DNA of 64,000 nucleotides from NCBI RefSeq assembly GCF_002806975.1, contig NZ_NIHD01000005.1, positions 124,001-188,000 of the forward strand, written 5' to 3'. The translations under genes were made by a program, and so were the position numbers. Under the pieces are notes generated by a model. The model was not told where the DNA came from and did no database searches. It saw only the letters and a list, made by a program, of their open reading frames with translations. The DNA is from Marinobacter aromaticivorans (GTDB taxonomy: Bacteria; Pseudomonadota; Gammaproteobacteria; Pseudomonadales; Oleiphilaceae). Positions 1 to 8,074 of the stretch are shown piece by piece (the first letter of the stretch is position 1; every line of letters starts with the position of its first letter).

Positions 1-749
1 ATGGGGCCCCCCAGCGTAAGCTGCACCATTTCTTCATTCAGTTGGTGAATTCGCTCCCGCACCTCTTTACGCAAACGGGGGACCTGCTGAATAGCCTGCT
101 GAAGCTTTTTCTGGAGATCTTCCACCTTGGCTTCAACCAGCTGTTTTTCCTCATCGGAGAAGGTTTCGTACTCCTCCGGCTCAATCACCTCACCGTTGCG
201 CATAGGGGCAAAGGCAAACCCGGCGGGCGTGGTTATCATGGCAATGTTATTGGCGTTCGCCTCCTCCTTTATGGCAAACAGGCCTTTCTGCTGACGGCGG
301 GTTACTTCTTCCTGCAGCTCCTGAATGCGGGACTGGTATTCCTCGCTTTCGAACGTGGCCGGAATCGCGGTTTTCAGCTCGCTGATCAGGTCGTTCATGT
401 CGTCTCTGAATGTTCGACCGTCCCCCGGTGGCAACTCAATGGCGTTGGGTTTGCCTGAGTGCTGGAAATTGAACACATGGCACCAGTCAGACGGCACCGG
501 CTTACCAGCGGCGTGATTGGCCAGGAACTGCTTGACCAGTTGATGCTTGCCCGCGCCCGTTGGCCCCAGCACAAACAGGTTGAATCCACTGACAGCCATG
601 CTGGCCCCGAACTCCAGGGCCCGCAGCATGCGATCCTGCCCCAGAGGCAGCTCAAGATCTTCCAGGTTTTCGGTACTTTCAAAGTCCAGCTTCTCCGGCG
701 GACAGCGATGGTAAATCTGATCCACGGTTAACGCCACAGGTACAGCCAT
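1..749 (-). CDS. Lon-like AAA+ ATP-dependent protease, N-terminal part (cut by window edge)
   Basis: The reading frame starts at 749 and runs off the left edge, giving 249 residues. A Walker A motif GPTGAGKH lies at about residues 62-69, followed by a long charged helical stretch (about 130-245). This arrangement fits the family of large Lon-related proteases (AAA_32 plus C-terminal Lon protease domain) found in many proteobacteria. The Ser-Lys protease domain would lie outside the window, so proteolytic activity is inferred. A GGAG ribosome site sits about 6 bases before the ATG and overlaps the end of the small disrupted gene upstream. Family assignment is fairly sure; substrate is unknown. 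Confidence 0.75.
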   Translation of the reverse strand, partial: MAVPVALTVDQIYHRCPPEKLDFESTENLEDLELPLGQDRMLRALEFGASMAVSGFNLFVLGPTGAGKHQLVKQFLANHAAGKPVPSDWCHVFNFQHSGKPNAIELPPGDGRTFRDDMNDLISELKTAIPATFESEEYQSRIQELQEEVTRRQQKGLFAIKEEANANNIAMITTPAGFAFAPMRNGEVIEPEEYETFSDEEKQLVEAKVEDLQKKLQQAIQQVPRLRKEVRERIHQLNEEMVQLTLGGP

Positions 750-758
750 TCTTGCTCC

Positions 759-958
759 TCAAGATTTCTTGCTTTCGAGTTTACCCAGGGTGCCCGGCTC
801 AAAGCCGCTGGCGATGCAATGGTTCCCCACCCACTGACGCTTCACTTCTTCATAGTGTAGCGCTTGATAGGGTAGTCGTACGTTTCCGGTGCGCAGGCGC
901 AGATATGCCAAGAACTGACGCCATTACGCGGGCTCCACTTCCAGCCTTTCGGCAGCAT
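759..958 (-). pseudogene. small conserved-looking gene split by a single-base frameshift
   Basis: On the minus strand an ATG at 958 opens a 38-codon frame rich in Trp, Cys and Tyr (MLPKGWKWSPRNG..., PETYDYPIKRY) that stops at 842. The other frame carries on from the same point with codon-like sequence (YEEVKRQWVGNHCIASGFEP) and stops at 759, ten bases before the protease start. Adding one T near position 853 would join both parts into a protein of about 66 residues. I do not recognise the family. It is either a recent pseudogene or a base missing from this sequence. Confidence 0.4.
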
Positions 959-971
959 GCAGGCCAGTTAC

Positions 972-2447
972 TCATTGGTTGGTTCTTTGCTTTGCGAGCA
1001 GAGCGTGTCGGTCCCGTAAGTCCTTAAAAGCCATGGTTAATGCTAACAGAGTAATCAGAGTGATCGTGAGCAACCCGATACTCACTGCGCTGTGCCATGA
1101 GCTGTAAGGCCGCACCGAGAACACAATGGCGGTGATAACCGCAATGCCCACCGAAGTGCCAATACGCTGCCCGGTTTGCATAATGGCCCCGGAGCTGCCG
1201 GCGTAGGCGAGCGGCACTTCGGCGAGAGTCAGGGTTTGGTTGGGGCTGATCACCGAGCCCTGGCCAAGCCCGAAAAAAGCCAGAGACAACATCAGCCACC
1301 AGATGCTCAGGCCGGTATACTCATGCAGTAGCACCACCGCGATACTGGACAGCAATCCGAACACCGCAAAAATCAGTCCCCCGATGACAACCTTCCGACC
1401 GTAATGGTTGACGCGTTTACCGGCCCAGTTGGACGACCAGGCAGAGAGCAGTGCCGAGGGAATACCGATCGTTCCTGCTTCAAATGCTGAAAAGCCAACC
1501 GCTTGCTGCGCATACAGGGGAATCAGTACCCAGACACTGGTCATGCCCAAAAAATACAGAAACATTATGACGCTGCCATTTCGGTAGCTGGAGGTGGCAA
1601 AAATTTTCAGATCCACCATGGGGCTGTAGCCGCGCCGGGTGTACCAGCGTTCCCACCGCACCCAAAGGTAAAACAGCAGCAGTCCGGCGGGCAGCAACAG
1701 CCACATCAGTCCGGACGAACGTGATTCAACAAAGGGGTAGAGCACGGCCAGCACACCCAAACCCAGTAGCAGGGCGCCCACCGGGTCCAGAGAGCCCAGG
1801 CCTTTATCTGCCAGGAGTCTGGGCTTGTGTATCAGGGGGCGCGGAAACCACAGCAGCGCCAGCCCTATGGTTAACAGGCCTATGGGAACGTTAATAAGAA
1901 AGGTCAGGCGCCAGCCAATCTCCGGACCACCCAACTGAATTAGCAGCCCGCCAAGAACCGGCCCAACAGCGACTGAAACACCCACGGTGGTACCAAAAAA
2001 ACCAAAGGCGCGAGCGCGATCCGGACCCTGAAAATACTGCTGGATCATGCCAATACCCTGGGGGTTGAGAAATCCCGAGCCGACCCCCTGAACAAAACGG
2101 GCGGCATTCAGCCAGTCCGCGTCCGGTGCCAGGCCCGCGGCAACTGATGCGAGGGTGAATATGGAAACCCCCAGAATAAAAAAACCGCCGCGCCCCATGA
2201 GGTCGCCGGCACGGCCCGCACTGACCAGTACCACGCCAAAGGTGAGGGCATAACCGGATAACACCCACTGGATATCAGACTGGCTGGCATCCAGCCCTTC
2301 CTGGATCGATGCCAGAGCGACGTTAATCACACTCACACTCATCAGCGACATAAAAATCGCCATGAGCAATACCACAAGAACACGCCAGCGGTCGGAGTCG
2401 CTGATGGTATCAGTGGCTGTGTTGAGCTGTGTGGTCAGTTGGGTCAT
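972..2447 (-). CDS. MFS drug exporter, DHA2 / EmrB-QacA type, 14 membrane segments
   Basis: This 491-residue protein has the pattern of a 14-segment major facilitator of the DHA2 group, which uses the proton gradient to export drugs or other toxic compounds across the inner membrane. A motif-A-like GRAGDLMGR lies at about residues 78-86. The antiporter motif C region (GTTVGVSVAVGPVLGG) lies at about 152-167. Hydrophobic segments fill the rest, and the C-terminus is short and charged. No MFP (EmrA-like) partner or regulator gene adjoins it, so it may work alone. The ATG has no clear ribosome site. The stop codon overlaps the ATGA where the next small gene begins. Substrate cannot be told. Confidence 0.88.
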   Translation of the reverse strand: MTQLTTQLNTATDTISDSDRWRVLVVLLMAIFMSLMSVSVINVALASIQEGLDASQSDIQWVLSGYALTFGVVLVSAGRAGDLMGRGGFFILGVSIFTLASVAAGLAPDADWLNAARFVQGVGSGFLNPQGIGMIQQYFQGPDRARAFGFFGTTVGVSVAVGPVLGGLLIQLGGPEIGWRLTFLINVPIGLLTIGLALLWFPRPLIHKPRLLADKGLGSLDPVGALLLGLGVLAVLYPFVESRSSGLMWLLLPAGLLLFYLWVRWERWYTRRGYSPMVDLKIFATSSYRNGSVIMFLYFLGMTSVWVLIPLYAQQAVGFSAFEAGTIGIPSALLSAWSSNWAGKRVNHYGRKVVIGGLIFAVFGLLSSIAVVLLHEYTGLSIWWLMLSLAFFGLGQGSVISPNQTLTLAEVPLAYAGSSGAIMQTGQRIGTSVGIAVITAIVFSVRPYSSWHSAVSIGLLTITLITLLALTMAFKDLRDRHALLAKQRTNQ

Positions 2448-2715
2448 TTAGTAACCATAAAAGCTGCGCACAAGGCACGGTGCAACCAGCATCGGAGCAT
2501 AACCAGAGACCTGGCTTGGGATTCATCGCGTGCGCAATTGTTTACGAGCTACTTACTTTGCGTGATTACGCTCAGATACTCAAAGGTTGCAGCTGTGTCG
2601 TTTGCCAGATCCGTTGCAGCTTTCGGAGTTGGCGAACGGTTTCCTTGCCGAGCGCGCTCGACTAAAGCCCGGCAAGTCTGCTGGACATGCTGTCGAGGGT
2701 GGCTGGCGGAATTCA

Positions 2716-2752
2716 ACCCATCAGCTCATATTGATGGGTGGGTTTTCACCCA
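2716..2752. promoter_or_regulatory. two overlapping inverted repeats upstream of the sigma-54 promoter
   Basis: ACCCATCA (2716-2723) pairs with TGATGGGT (2732-2739), and TGGGTG (2735-2740) pairs with CACCCA (2747-2752). The shared segment means only one can form at a time if transcribed. They lie about 65-100 bases before the -24/-12 promoter, where binding sites of an NtrC/DctD-type activator are usual. An activator site is an inference; they could also act as an attenuator or terminator. Confidence 0.4.
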
Positions 2753-2814
2753 TTTGTCGGCGTGCGTCTTGTGCTCCTTGCGGAAGGTTCTTGTTTTTGA
2801 AAGGGTATTTCATC

Positions 2815-2830
2815 TGGCCCGCTATTTGCT
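2815..2830 (+). promoter_or_regulatory. sigma-54 (-24/-12) promoter of the TAXI TRAP operon
   Basis: TGGCCC then five bases then TTGCT matches the sigma-54 consensus (TGGCAC-N5-TTGCW) with correct spacing and the invariant GG and GC doublets. It lies 74 bases before the TAXI protein ATG. A sigma-54-dependent activator with an intact GAFTGA loop is encoded at 8071-9423 in the same gene group, which supports the call. Confidence 0.75.
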
Positions 2831-2904
2831 GTTTAAAGACCATCGCAGCCCCTCCGGGCTCCGTTGAGCACCCAATAAACAAAATGAACCAGGGAGCATT
2901 CTCT

Positions 2905-3882
2905 ATGAAGACCCAAGCCGTTATGGCAGTGGCATTTGCCTCTACTCTTGTTGTTGCTGGTCCTGTTGTTGCCCAGGACCGTTCTGAATGGCCGGATAAC
3001 TTTACCGTGGGAACGGCCAGCCAGGGCGGAACCTATTTTGCCTATGGTTCCGGTTGGGCCAACTTTGTTGCAGAAAATCTGGGTGTTTCCGGCGGTGCCG
3101 AGATCACTGGTGGTCCGATGCAGAACATGGCGCTGGTACATACCGGTGATCTCAAGTTCGGCCTCACCACCATGGGCCCGGCCCGGGAATCCATGGAAGG
3201 TAACAGCCCTCTGGCGCCGGGCATGAAGATGGACAACGTTTGCGCCATGTTCCCCATGTACGAGACGCCTTTCTCGGTGACGGCGCTCAGCAGTTCCGGA
3301 ATCAAGTCTATTTCTGACATTCCGGATGGCGCCACCATCGGTTTCGGCCCCGCGGGCTCAACCTCTGACACCTATTTCCCCCGCATGATGGAAACCCTGG
3401 GTGTGAACTTCAAGCGTCGTAACGGCAGTTGGTCCGATCTTGGTGGCCAGCTTCAGGATGGCCTGATTGATGTTGTTGCCTTTGCCGCAGGCATCCCCAT
3501 TCCGGCGGTGAGCCAGCTGGAAGTCCAGACCAATGTAAATATCATTGGCATGACCGATGCGGAAGCGAAGAAGATTACGGATAATTTCCCGGTTTCCGAA
3601 TTCGTTATTCCAGCCAGCACCTATCAGTCACTGGATGAGCCGTCGCGGGTGGTTTCCATGTGGAACTTTGCCATGGTGAACTGCGATGTGCCGGAGACCT
3701 TCGTGTATGAAATCACCAAGCTGACTATGGAGAATAACGACAAGATGGTGTCCATTCACAAGGCAGCCCGCAATTCCATTCCCGAGAATTACAGCAAGAA
3801 CAATGTTCTGCCCTGGCATCCGGGTGCTGCGCGCTGGTTCAACGAAAATGGCTATACCATCGAACAAAGCAAGATCAAATAA
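2905..3882 (+). CDS. TRAP transporter substrate-binding protein, TAXI family
   Basis: This 325-residue periplasmic protein starts with a signal peptide (about residues 1-23, ending VVA before QDRS). The mature protein opens with the TAXI hallmark GTASQGGTYFAYGSGWANF and continues with a two-lobed binding-protein pattern (FGLTTMGPARESMEG; GPAGSTSDTYFPRMMETLG). It should capture an organic acid and hand it to the fused permease 97 bases downstream. TAXI proteins commonly bind dicarboxylates or glutamate-like substrates; the ligand here is unknown. The ATG at 2905 is chosen for its AGGGAG ribosome site at 2891-2896; an in-frame ATG at 2884 lacks one. Confidence 0.92.
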   Translation: MKTQAVMAVAFASTLVVAGPVVAQDRSEWPDNFTVGTASQGGTYFAYGSGWANFVAENLGVSGGAEITGGPMQNMALVHTGDLKFGLTTMGPARESMEGNSPLAPGMKMDNVCAMFPMYETPFSVTALSSSGIKSISDIPDGATIGFGPAGSTSDTYFPRMMETLGVNFKRRNGSWSDLGGQLQDGLIDVVAFAAGIPIPAVSQLEVQTNVNIIGMTDAEAKKITDNFPVSEFVIPASTYQSLDEPSRVVSMWNFAMVNCDVPETFVYEITKLTMENNDKMVSIHKAARNSIPENYSKNNVLPWHPGAARWFNENGYTIEQSKIK

Positions 3883-3979
3883 CACGATTGATCTTCAGGC
3901 CTGAAACAGGGGGCTGCAAGGCCCCCGTATAACAGTCGGCAGCTTGCCGGCTCCGATTTGTCTGCTGGCAGGACTCCCG

Positions 3980-6160
3980 ATGACACTCGAACGACACCCC
4001 AAAGACTTCTCTGACGTGGAGGTAACCGAAGACCACGTGCTTGCCCATAACGTGGATGAAGAGCCTGTAGAGGAGAACCGCAGGCTGTTTGAAGGCGGCA
4101 TGCTGAAGTTTGTGACTCTGCTTGCCATTGTTTACTCCTCGTTTCACCTCTATTCGCTGAATATTGCGCCCCTGGAAACCTGGTCGTTCCGGATTGTGCA
4201 CATTGCCGGGGCGCTTGTTCTGGGTTTTGTTCTGTTCGCCGGCGCCCGCTTTGTTTCTGCCGAGGAAGGCTCTGCACGCCACCGCTGGACCACCTGGATA
4301 GGCGCTGTAGCGCTTTTGCCAGCTTTTTATGTGCTGTATCAGACATTCTCCTTCTGGCAGATGGTTCAGAACGGCGCCATGCGCATTCCTGTTGATCTGG
4401 AAACCTGGCATTTTGGCTGGCCTCTGCTGGTGGCAACGGGCACAGGCATTGTAATGAGCTGGTTCCACCAGCGTGAGCGCTCGCGCTTCAGCGTTCCGGA
4501 TCTGGTGCTGGTTGTGTGCTCCATTGCCGTGGCAGCCTATTTCCTTGTGGCTTATAACACGCCCATGCGTATGTCTACGGGCACCTCGTTTGCGCCTGTG
4601 GGCATATCCTTTGCGGCTGTGGCAGGCACGGCGCTGATTATGGAGCTGACACGCCGGGTGGCCGGCCTGGCGCTGGTGATTATCGGCCTGGTGTTTCTGG
4701 TGTATGTGTTTGCCGGGCCGTATTTGCCAGGCTTCCTTGGTTACCCCGGCCTGTCGGTGCAGCGGTTTTTCAGCCAGGTTTATACCGATGCCGGTATTCT
4801 CGGGCCCACCACGGCAGTTTCTTCTACCTATATTATTCTGTTCATTGTTTTTGCGGCGTTCTTGCAGTCGTCAAAAGTGGGCGACTATTTTGTAAATTTC
4901 GCCTTCGCGGCTGCCGGGCGCTCACGGGGTGGCCCTGCAAAGGTGTCCATTTTCGCTTCCGGGCTTATGGGCATGATCAACGGCACCAGTGCAGGTAACG
5001 TGGTGTCTACCGGGTCGCTGACTATCCCGTTGATGAAAAAAGTGGGTTACAGCAAGAAGTCGGCAGGTGCTGTAGAAGCGGCAGCCTCTACCGGTGGCCA
5101 GATCATGCCGCCGATCATGGGGGCAGGTGCCTTCATCATGGCTGAGATTACCGGCATTCCTTATACCGAAATCGCCATTGCGGCCATTATTCCCGCAATA
5201 CTGTATTTTGCGTCCGTGTACTTCATGGTGGATTTCGAGGCGGCAAAAACCGGCATGCGGGGCATGCGGGAAGATGAGTTGCCAAAATTGCGGACCATGG
5301 TGAAGCAGAGCTACCTGTTCCTGCCGATTATTATTCTGATCGTGGCACTGTTCATAGGCTACTCGGTGATTCGTGCCGGTACTCTGGCGATGGTGTCTGC
5401 GGCGGTGGTCAGTTGGTTCTCGCCCAACAAGATGGGTATCCGGCAGATTCTGCACGCGCTGGAAATTGCCTCCTACATGGCCATACAGATTATTGTGGTG
5501 TGTGCGGCGGCAGGCGTTATCGTGGGGGTTATTTCCCTGACCGGTGTCGGTGCCCGTTTCTCGGTGCTGCTGCTTGATGTGGCAGAAGCCAGCCAGCTTC
5601 TGGCACTGATTTTTGCCATGTTCATCTCCATTCTTCTGGGCATGGGCATGCCCACCACAGCCGCTTATGCCGTTGCCGCCTCGGTGGTTGCTCCGGGCCT
5701 TGTTCAGTTGGGTATTGAGCCACTGACGGCGCACTTTTTTGTGTTCTACTTTGCGGTGGTTTCGGCCATCACACCTCCGGTTGCACTGGCGTCTTACGCG
5801 GCAGCGGGGATTTCCGGTGCCAATGCCATGGAGACCTCTGTGGCGTCATTCCGCATCGGTATCGCGGCGTTCATTGTTCCTTTCATGTTTTTCTACAACG
5901 GCGCGCTGTTGATGGAAGCAGGCTGGTTCGATATAGGCCGTGCACTGGTTACCGCGCTCTTTGGTGTCTATTTGTTGTCTGGCGGTGTGTTGGGCTGGTT
6001 TGCCAATGTGTCGGCGTCCTGGATAGCCCGGCTGCTGCTGATAGGCGCTGCGCTGTTGATGATTGAGGGCGGTCTGGTATCCGACATGATGGGCATAGGG
6101 CTTGCGGTGGTTGCCTTCCTGATGCAGCGCCAGCGCAAGGTTCGCCTGGCTACCGCCTGA
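3980..6160 (+). CDS. TRAP transporter permease, fused 4TM/12TM (DctQM-type fusion)
   Basis: This protein of 726 residues is the fused small and large membrane subunit typical of TAXI TRAP systems. It moves the substrate delivered by the binding protein into the cell, usually driven by a sodium gradient. The N-terminal part has about 30 cytoplasmic residues, then four or five membrane segments. The large subunit carries conserved segments such as GLMGMINGTSAGNVVSTGS, AAASTGGQIMPPIMGAGAF and GMGMPTTAAYAVAASVVAPG. The start at 3980 follows an AGGA site; the frame is open further upstream but without one. Its place between binding protein and sensor kinase points to a single transport-and-control unit. 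Confidence 0.93.
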   Translation: MTLERHPKDFSDVEVTEDHVLAHNVDEEPVEENRRLFEGGMLKFVTLLAIVYSSFHLYSLNIAPLETWSFRIVHIAGALVLGFVLFAGARFVSAEEGSARHRWTTWIGAVALLPAFYVLYQTFSFWQMVQNGAMRIPVDLETWHFGWPLLVATGTGIVMSWFHQRERSRFSVPDLVLVVCSIAVAAYFLVAYNTPMRMSTGTSFAPVGISFAAVAGTALIMELTRRVAGLALVIIGLVFLVYVFAGPYLPGFLGYPGLSVQRFFSQVYTDAGILGPTTAVSSTYIILFIVFAAFLQSSKVGDYFVNFAFAAAGRSRGGPAKVSIFASGLMGMINGTSAGNVVSTGSLTIPLMKKVGYSKKSAGAVEAAASTGGQIMPPIMGAGAFIMAEITGIPYTEIAIAAIIPAILYFASVYFMVDFEAAKTGMRGMREDELPKLRTMVKQSYLFLPIIILIVALFIGYSVIRAGTLAMVSAAVVSWFSPNKMGIRQILHALEIASYMAIQIIVVCAAAGVIVGVISLTGVGARFSVLLLDVAEASQLLALIFAMFISILLGMGMPTTAAYAVAASVVAPGLVQLGIEPLTAHFFVFYFAVVSAITPPVALASYAAAGISGANAMETSVASFRIGIAAFIVPFMFFYNGALLMEAGWFDIGRALVTALFGVYLLSGGVLGWFANVSASWIARLLLIGAALLMIEGGLVSDMMGIGLAVVAFLMQRQRKVRLATA

Positions 6161-6259
6161 GCCTTGCCGGTCTCGCCCGCCCACCCTGTTCTTCCCTTGT
6201 CCTTCAGGGGGGTGGGCGATACTCTGGCGTCCTTTCAACGGTGTTTCAGGAACCGGGCT

Positions 6260-8074
6260 ATGTCCTACCGGATAGGCGCTATTGCTGTTTTTGTGGCCAC
6301 CCTCGTGGTGTCCTGGATGCTGGGTGGTTGGGTTGGCTACCGGGTGGTTGAACAGGACAGCCTGGAGGAATCTTTCCGTTACCGTCAGCTTGTTGGCAAC
6401 GAGCTTAACCGGTACCTGCCCATTCCCGAGCTGATGGCGGAGCATCCATTGCTCGCAGCAGCCCTGAGCGCCCCGGATAACCCTGAGATCATTCACCAGG
6501 CCAACGAAGAAATGCAGCGTATGGCTACGATCGTGGGCAGTTCCGATGTGTATCTCATGGATACGACGGGGCTGACGATTGCCGCCAATAATTACCAGCA
6601 GGTGGACAGCTTTGTGGGGCGCAATTTTTCCTTCCGGCCGTATTTCTATGAAGCAATGGAGAGCGGTAATTCAGCGGTGTATTTTGCGCTCGGGCTTATG
6701 TCGGGTGTTCGGGGCCTCTATTTTTCCCATCCGGTGCGCGGTCAGAATTCTGAAATTCTGGGCATTGTTGCGGTAAAAGTGCTGGTGCATGAGCTGGAAT
6801 CCCAGTGGCACAGACCCGCTTCCGTGCGGGAAGCAGAAATGGTGGTTCTGGATGAGGCTGGCGTGAGCTTTCTCGCCAGCAAGCCCGAATGGCTGTATCG
6901 CGACTTCACCGGAAGCCCTGAAAAAGCGCCGGGGGAGGCGTCTCGCCAACGTTATCCGGACCGGGATCTGAAACCGGTCGCCCTTGAGTATCTTGGCAGG
7001 CAATCCGGCCTGTCGGGCTCGTCCCGAACCCTGCGCATCCGGGAAAACGGTGGGGGCCGCGAGTACCTGAGTGTTCGAACACCGTTACCGAGACTGGACT
7101 GGACGCTGCAGGTGATGGTGAGTACCCGTTCGGTGGTATGGACACGGCTGGGATTTGTGGCAGGTGGCATCGCCGTTTATTTTGGCATTCTGCTGGCGTG
7201 GCTGTATGTGCGTGAACGCTATCGCCGTGAAGCGGAGCTGGCCCTGAGAGGGGAGCAGCTTGAGCTCCGGGTTGCTGAACGGACAGCCGATCTGGAGCGC
7301 TCCAATCGCAAATTGCTGGATGAAATACGGGAACGGGAGCGCACCCAGAGCGAGTTGCGGGAAACCCAGCAGGAGCTGATTCAGGCGGCCAAACTGGCGG
7401 TGCTGGGGCAGATGTCGGCTGGTCTTAACCACGAGATGAGCCAGCCACTGACCGCTATCCAGACCTACGCCAGAAACAGTAGGCGCTTTCTGGAAAAAGG
7501 TGCGGCCGACATGGTGGATGCGAACCTCAGTGAAATTGTACTCCTGTGCGACAAAATGGCGGAGCTTACCCGTCAGTTCAAGGTGTTCGCCCGCAAGTCT
7601 GAAGGGCCGCCAACCATTGTGGATTTGCGCCTGGCGGTGGACGCCTCCCTGAAGATTGTTGCGGCACAGAAAAGCAGCGCAGGTATTGATATCCGGTGGA
7701 ACCGCCCTGTGCAGCCGGTGATTTGCCATGGCGACCTGATTCGCATTGAACAGGTGATGGTGAACCTGCTGGCCAATGCCGTTCAGGCGGTGGAAAGCCG
7801 GGAGCAACCGGAAATCACCATAGATATTGAAGAGCAGGGTGAGTGCTGGCGTTGTTTTGTCCGGGATAACGGAACGGGGCTGCCGGCAAATACAGAACAG
7901 ATTTTTGAGCCTTTCTTCACCACCAAGTCGGTTAAACAGGGGCTTGGGCTGGGATTGTCTATCTCAAGGCAGATTGCCGATGCCCTGGGTGGCCGGCTTA
8001 CCGGGCGCAATCGCAGTGATGGGCCGGGTGCCGAATTTGAATTTAACCTGAAGAAGCGGGAGGCCATGGAATGA
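6260..8074 (+). CDS. DctB-like sensor histidine kinase for the TRAP transporter
   Basis: This 604-residue kinase has membrane segments at about 5-27 and 297-317 enclosing a periplasmic sensor of about 260 residues with a double-Cache look (GSSDVYLMDTTG; YFALGLMSGVRGLYFS). A coiled coil (320-375) leads to the H box with His391 (AGLNHEMSQPLTAI), an N box (VNLLANAVQA, Asn505 approx.), and G boxes (RDNGTGLP; GLGLGLSIS). The NHE-QPL H box is typical of DctB. It overlaps the regulator gene by four bases (ATGA), so the pair is translationally coupled. It probably senses the transported acid in the periplasm. AGGAA precedes the ATG at 6260. Confidence 0.88.
   Translation: MSYRIGAIAVFVATLVVSWMLGGWVGYRVVEQDSLEESFRYRQLVGNELNRYLPIPELMAEHPLLAAALSAPDNPEIIHQANEEMQRMATIVGSSDVYLMDTTGLTIAANNYQQVDSFVGRNFSFRPYFYEAMESGNSAVYFALGLMSGVRGLYFSHPVRGQNSEILGIVAVKVLVHELESQWHRPASVREAEMVVLDEAGVSFLASKPEWLYRDFTGSPEKAPGEASRQRYPDRDLKPVALEYLGRQSGLSGSSRTLRIRENGGGREYLSVRTPLPRLDWTLQVMVSTRSVVWTRLGFVAGGIAVYFGILLAWLYVRERYRREAELALRGEQLELRVAERTADLERSNRKLLDEIRERERTQSELRETQQELIQAAKLAVLGQMSAGLNHEMSQPLTAIQTYARNSRRFLEKGAADMVDANLSEIVLLCDKMAELTRQFKVFARKSEGPPTIVDLRLAVDASLKIVAAQKSSAGIDIRWNRPVQPVICHGDLIRIEQVMVNLLANAVQAVESREQPEITIDIEEQGECWRCFVRDNGTGLPANTEQIFEPFFTTKSVKQGLGLGLSISRQIADALGGRLTGRNRSDGPGAEFEFNLKKREAME

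Larger units (their letters stand above)
2448..2904. other. 457-base intergenic region between the exporter and the TAXI operon
   Basis: No convincing coding frame is present. The open frame that continues upstream of the TAXI protein start has no ribosome site and no signal-peptide logic. The region holds two overlapping inverted repeats (2716-2752) and a sigma-54-type promoter (2815-2830), and it must also hold the promoter of the divergent exporter, which I could not place. Confidence 0.7.

Noticed and set aside
2587..2904. N-terminal extension of the TAXI binding protein
   Set aside because: It would bury the signal peptide and run through the sigma-54 promoter; no ribosome site.
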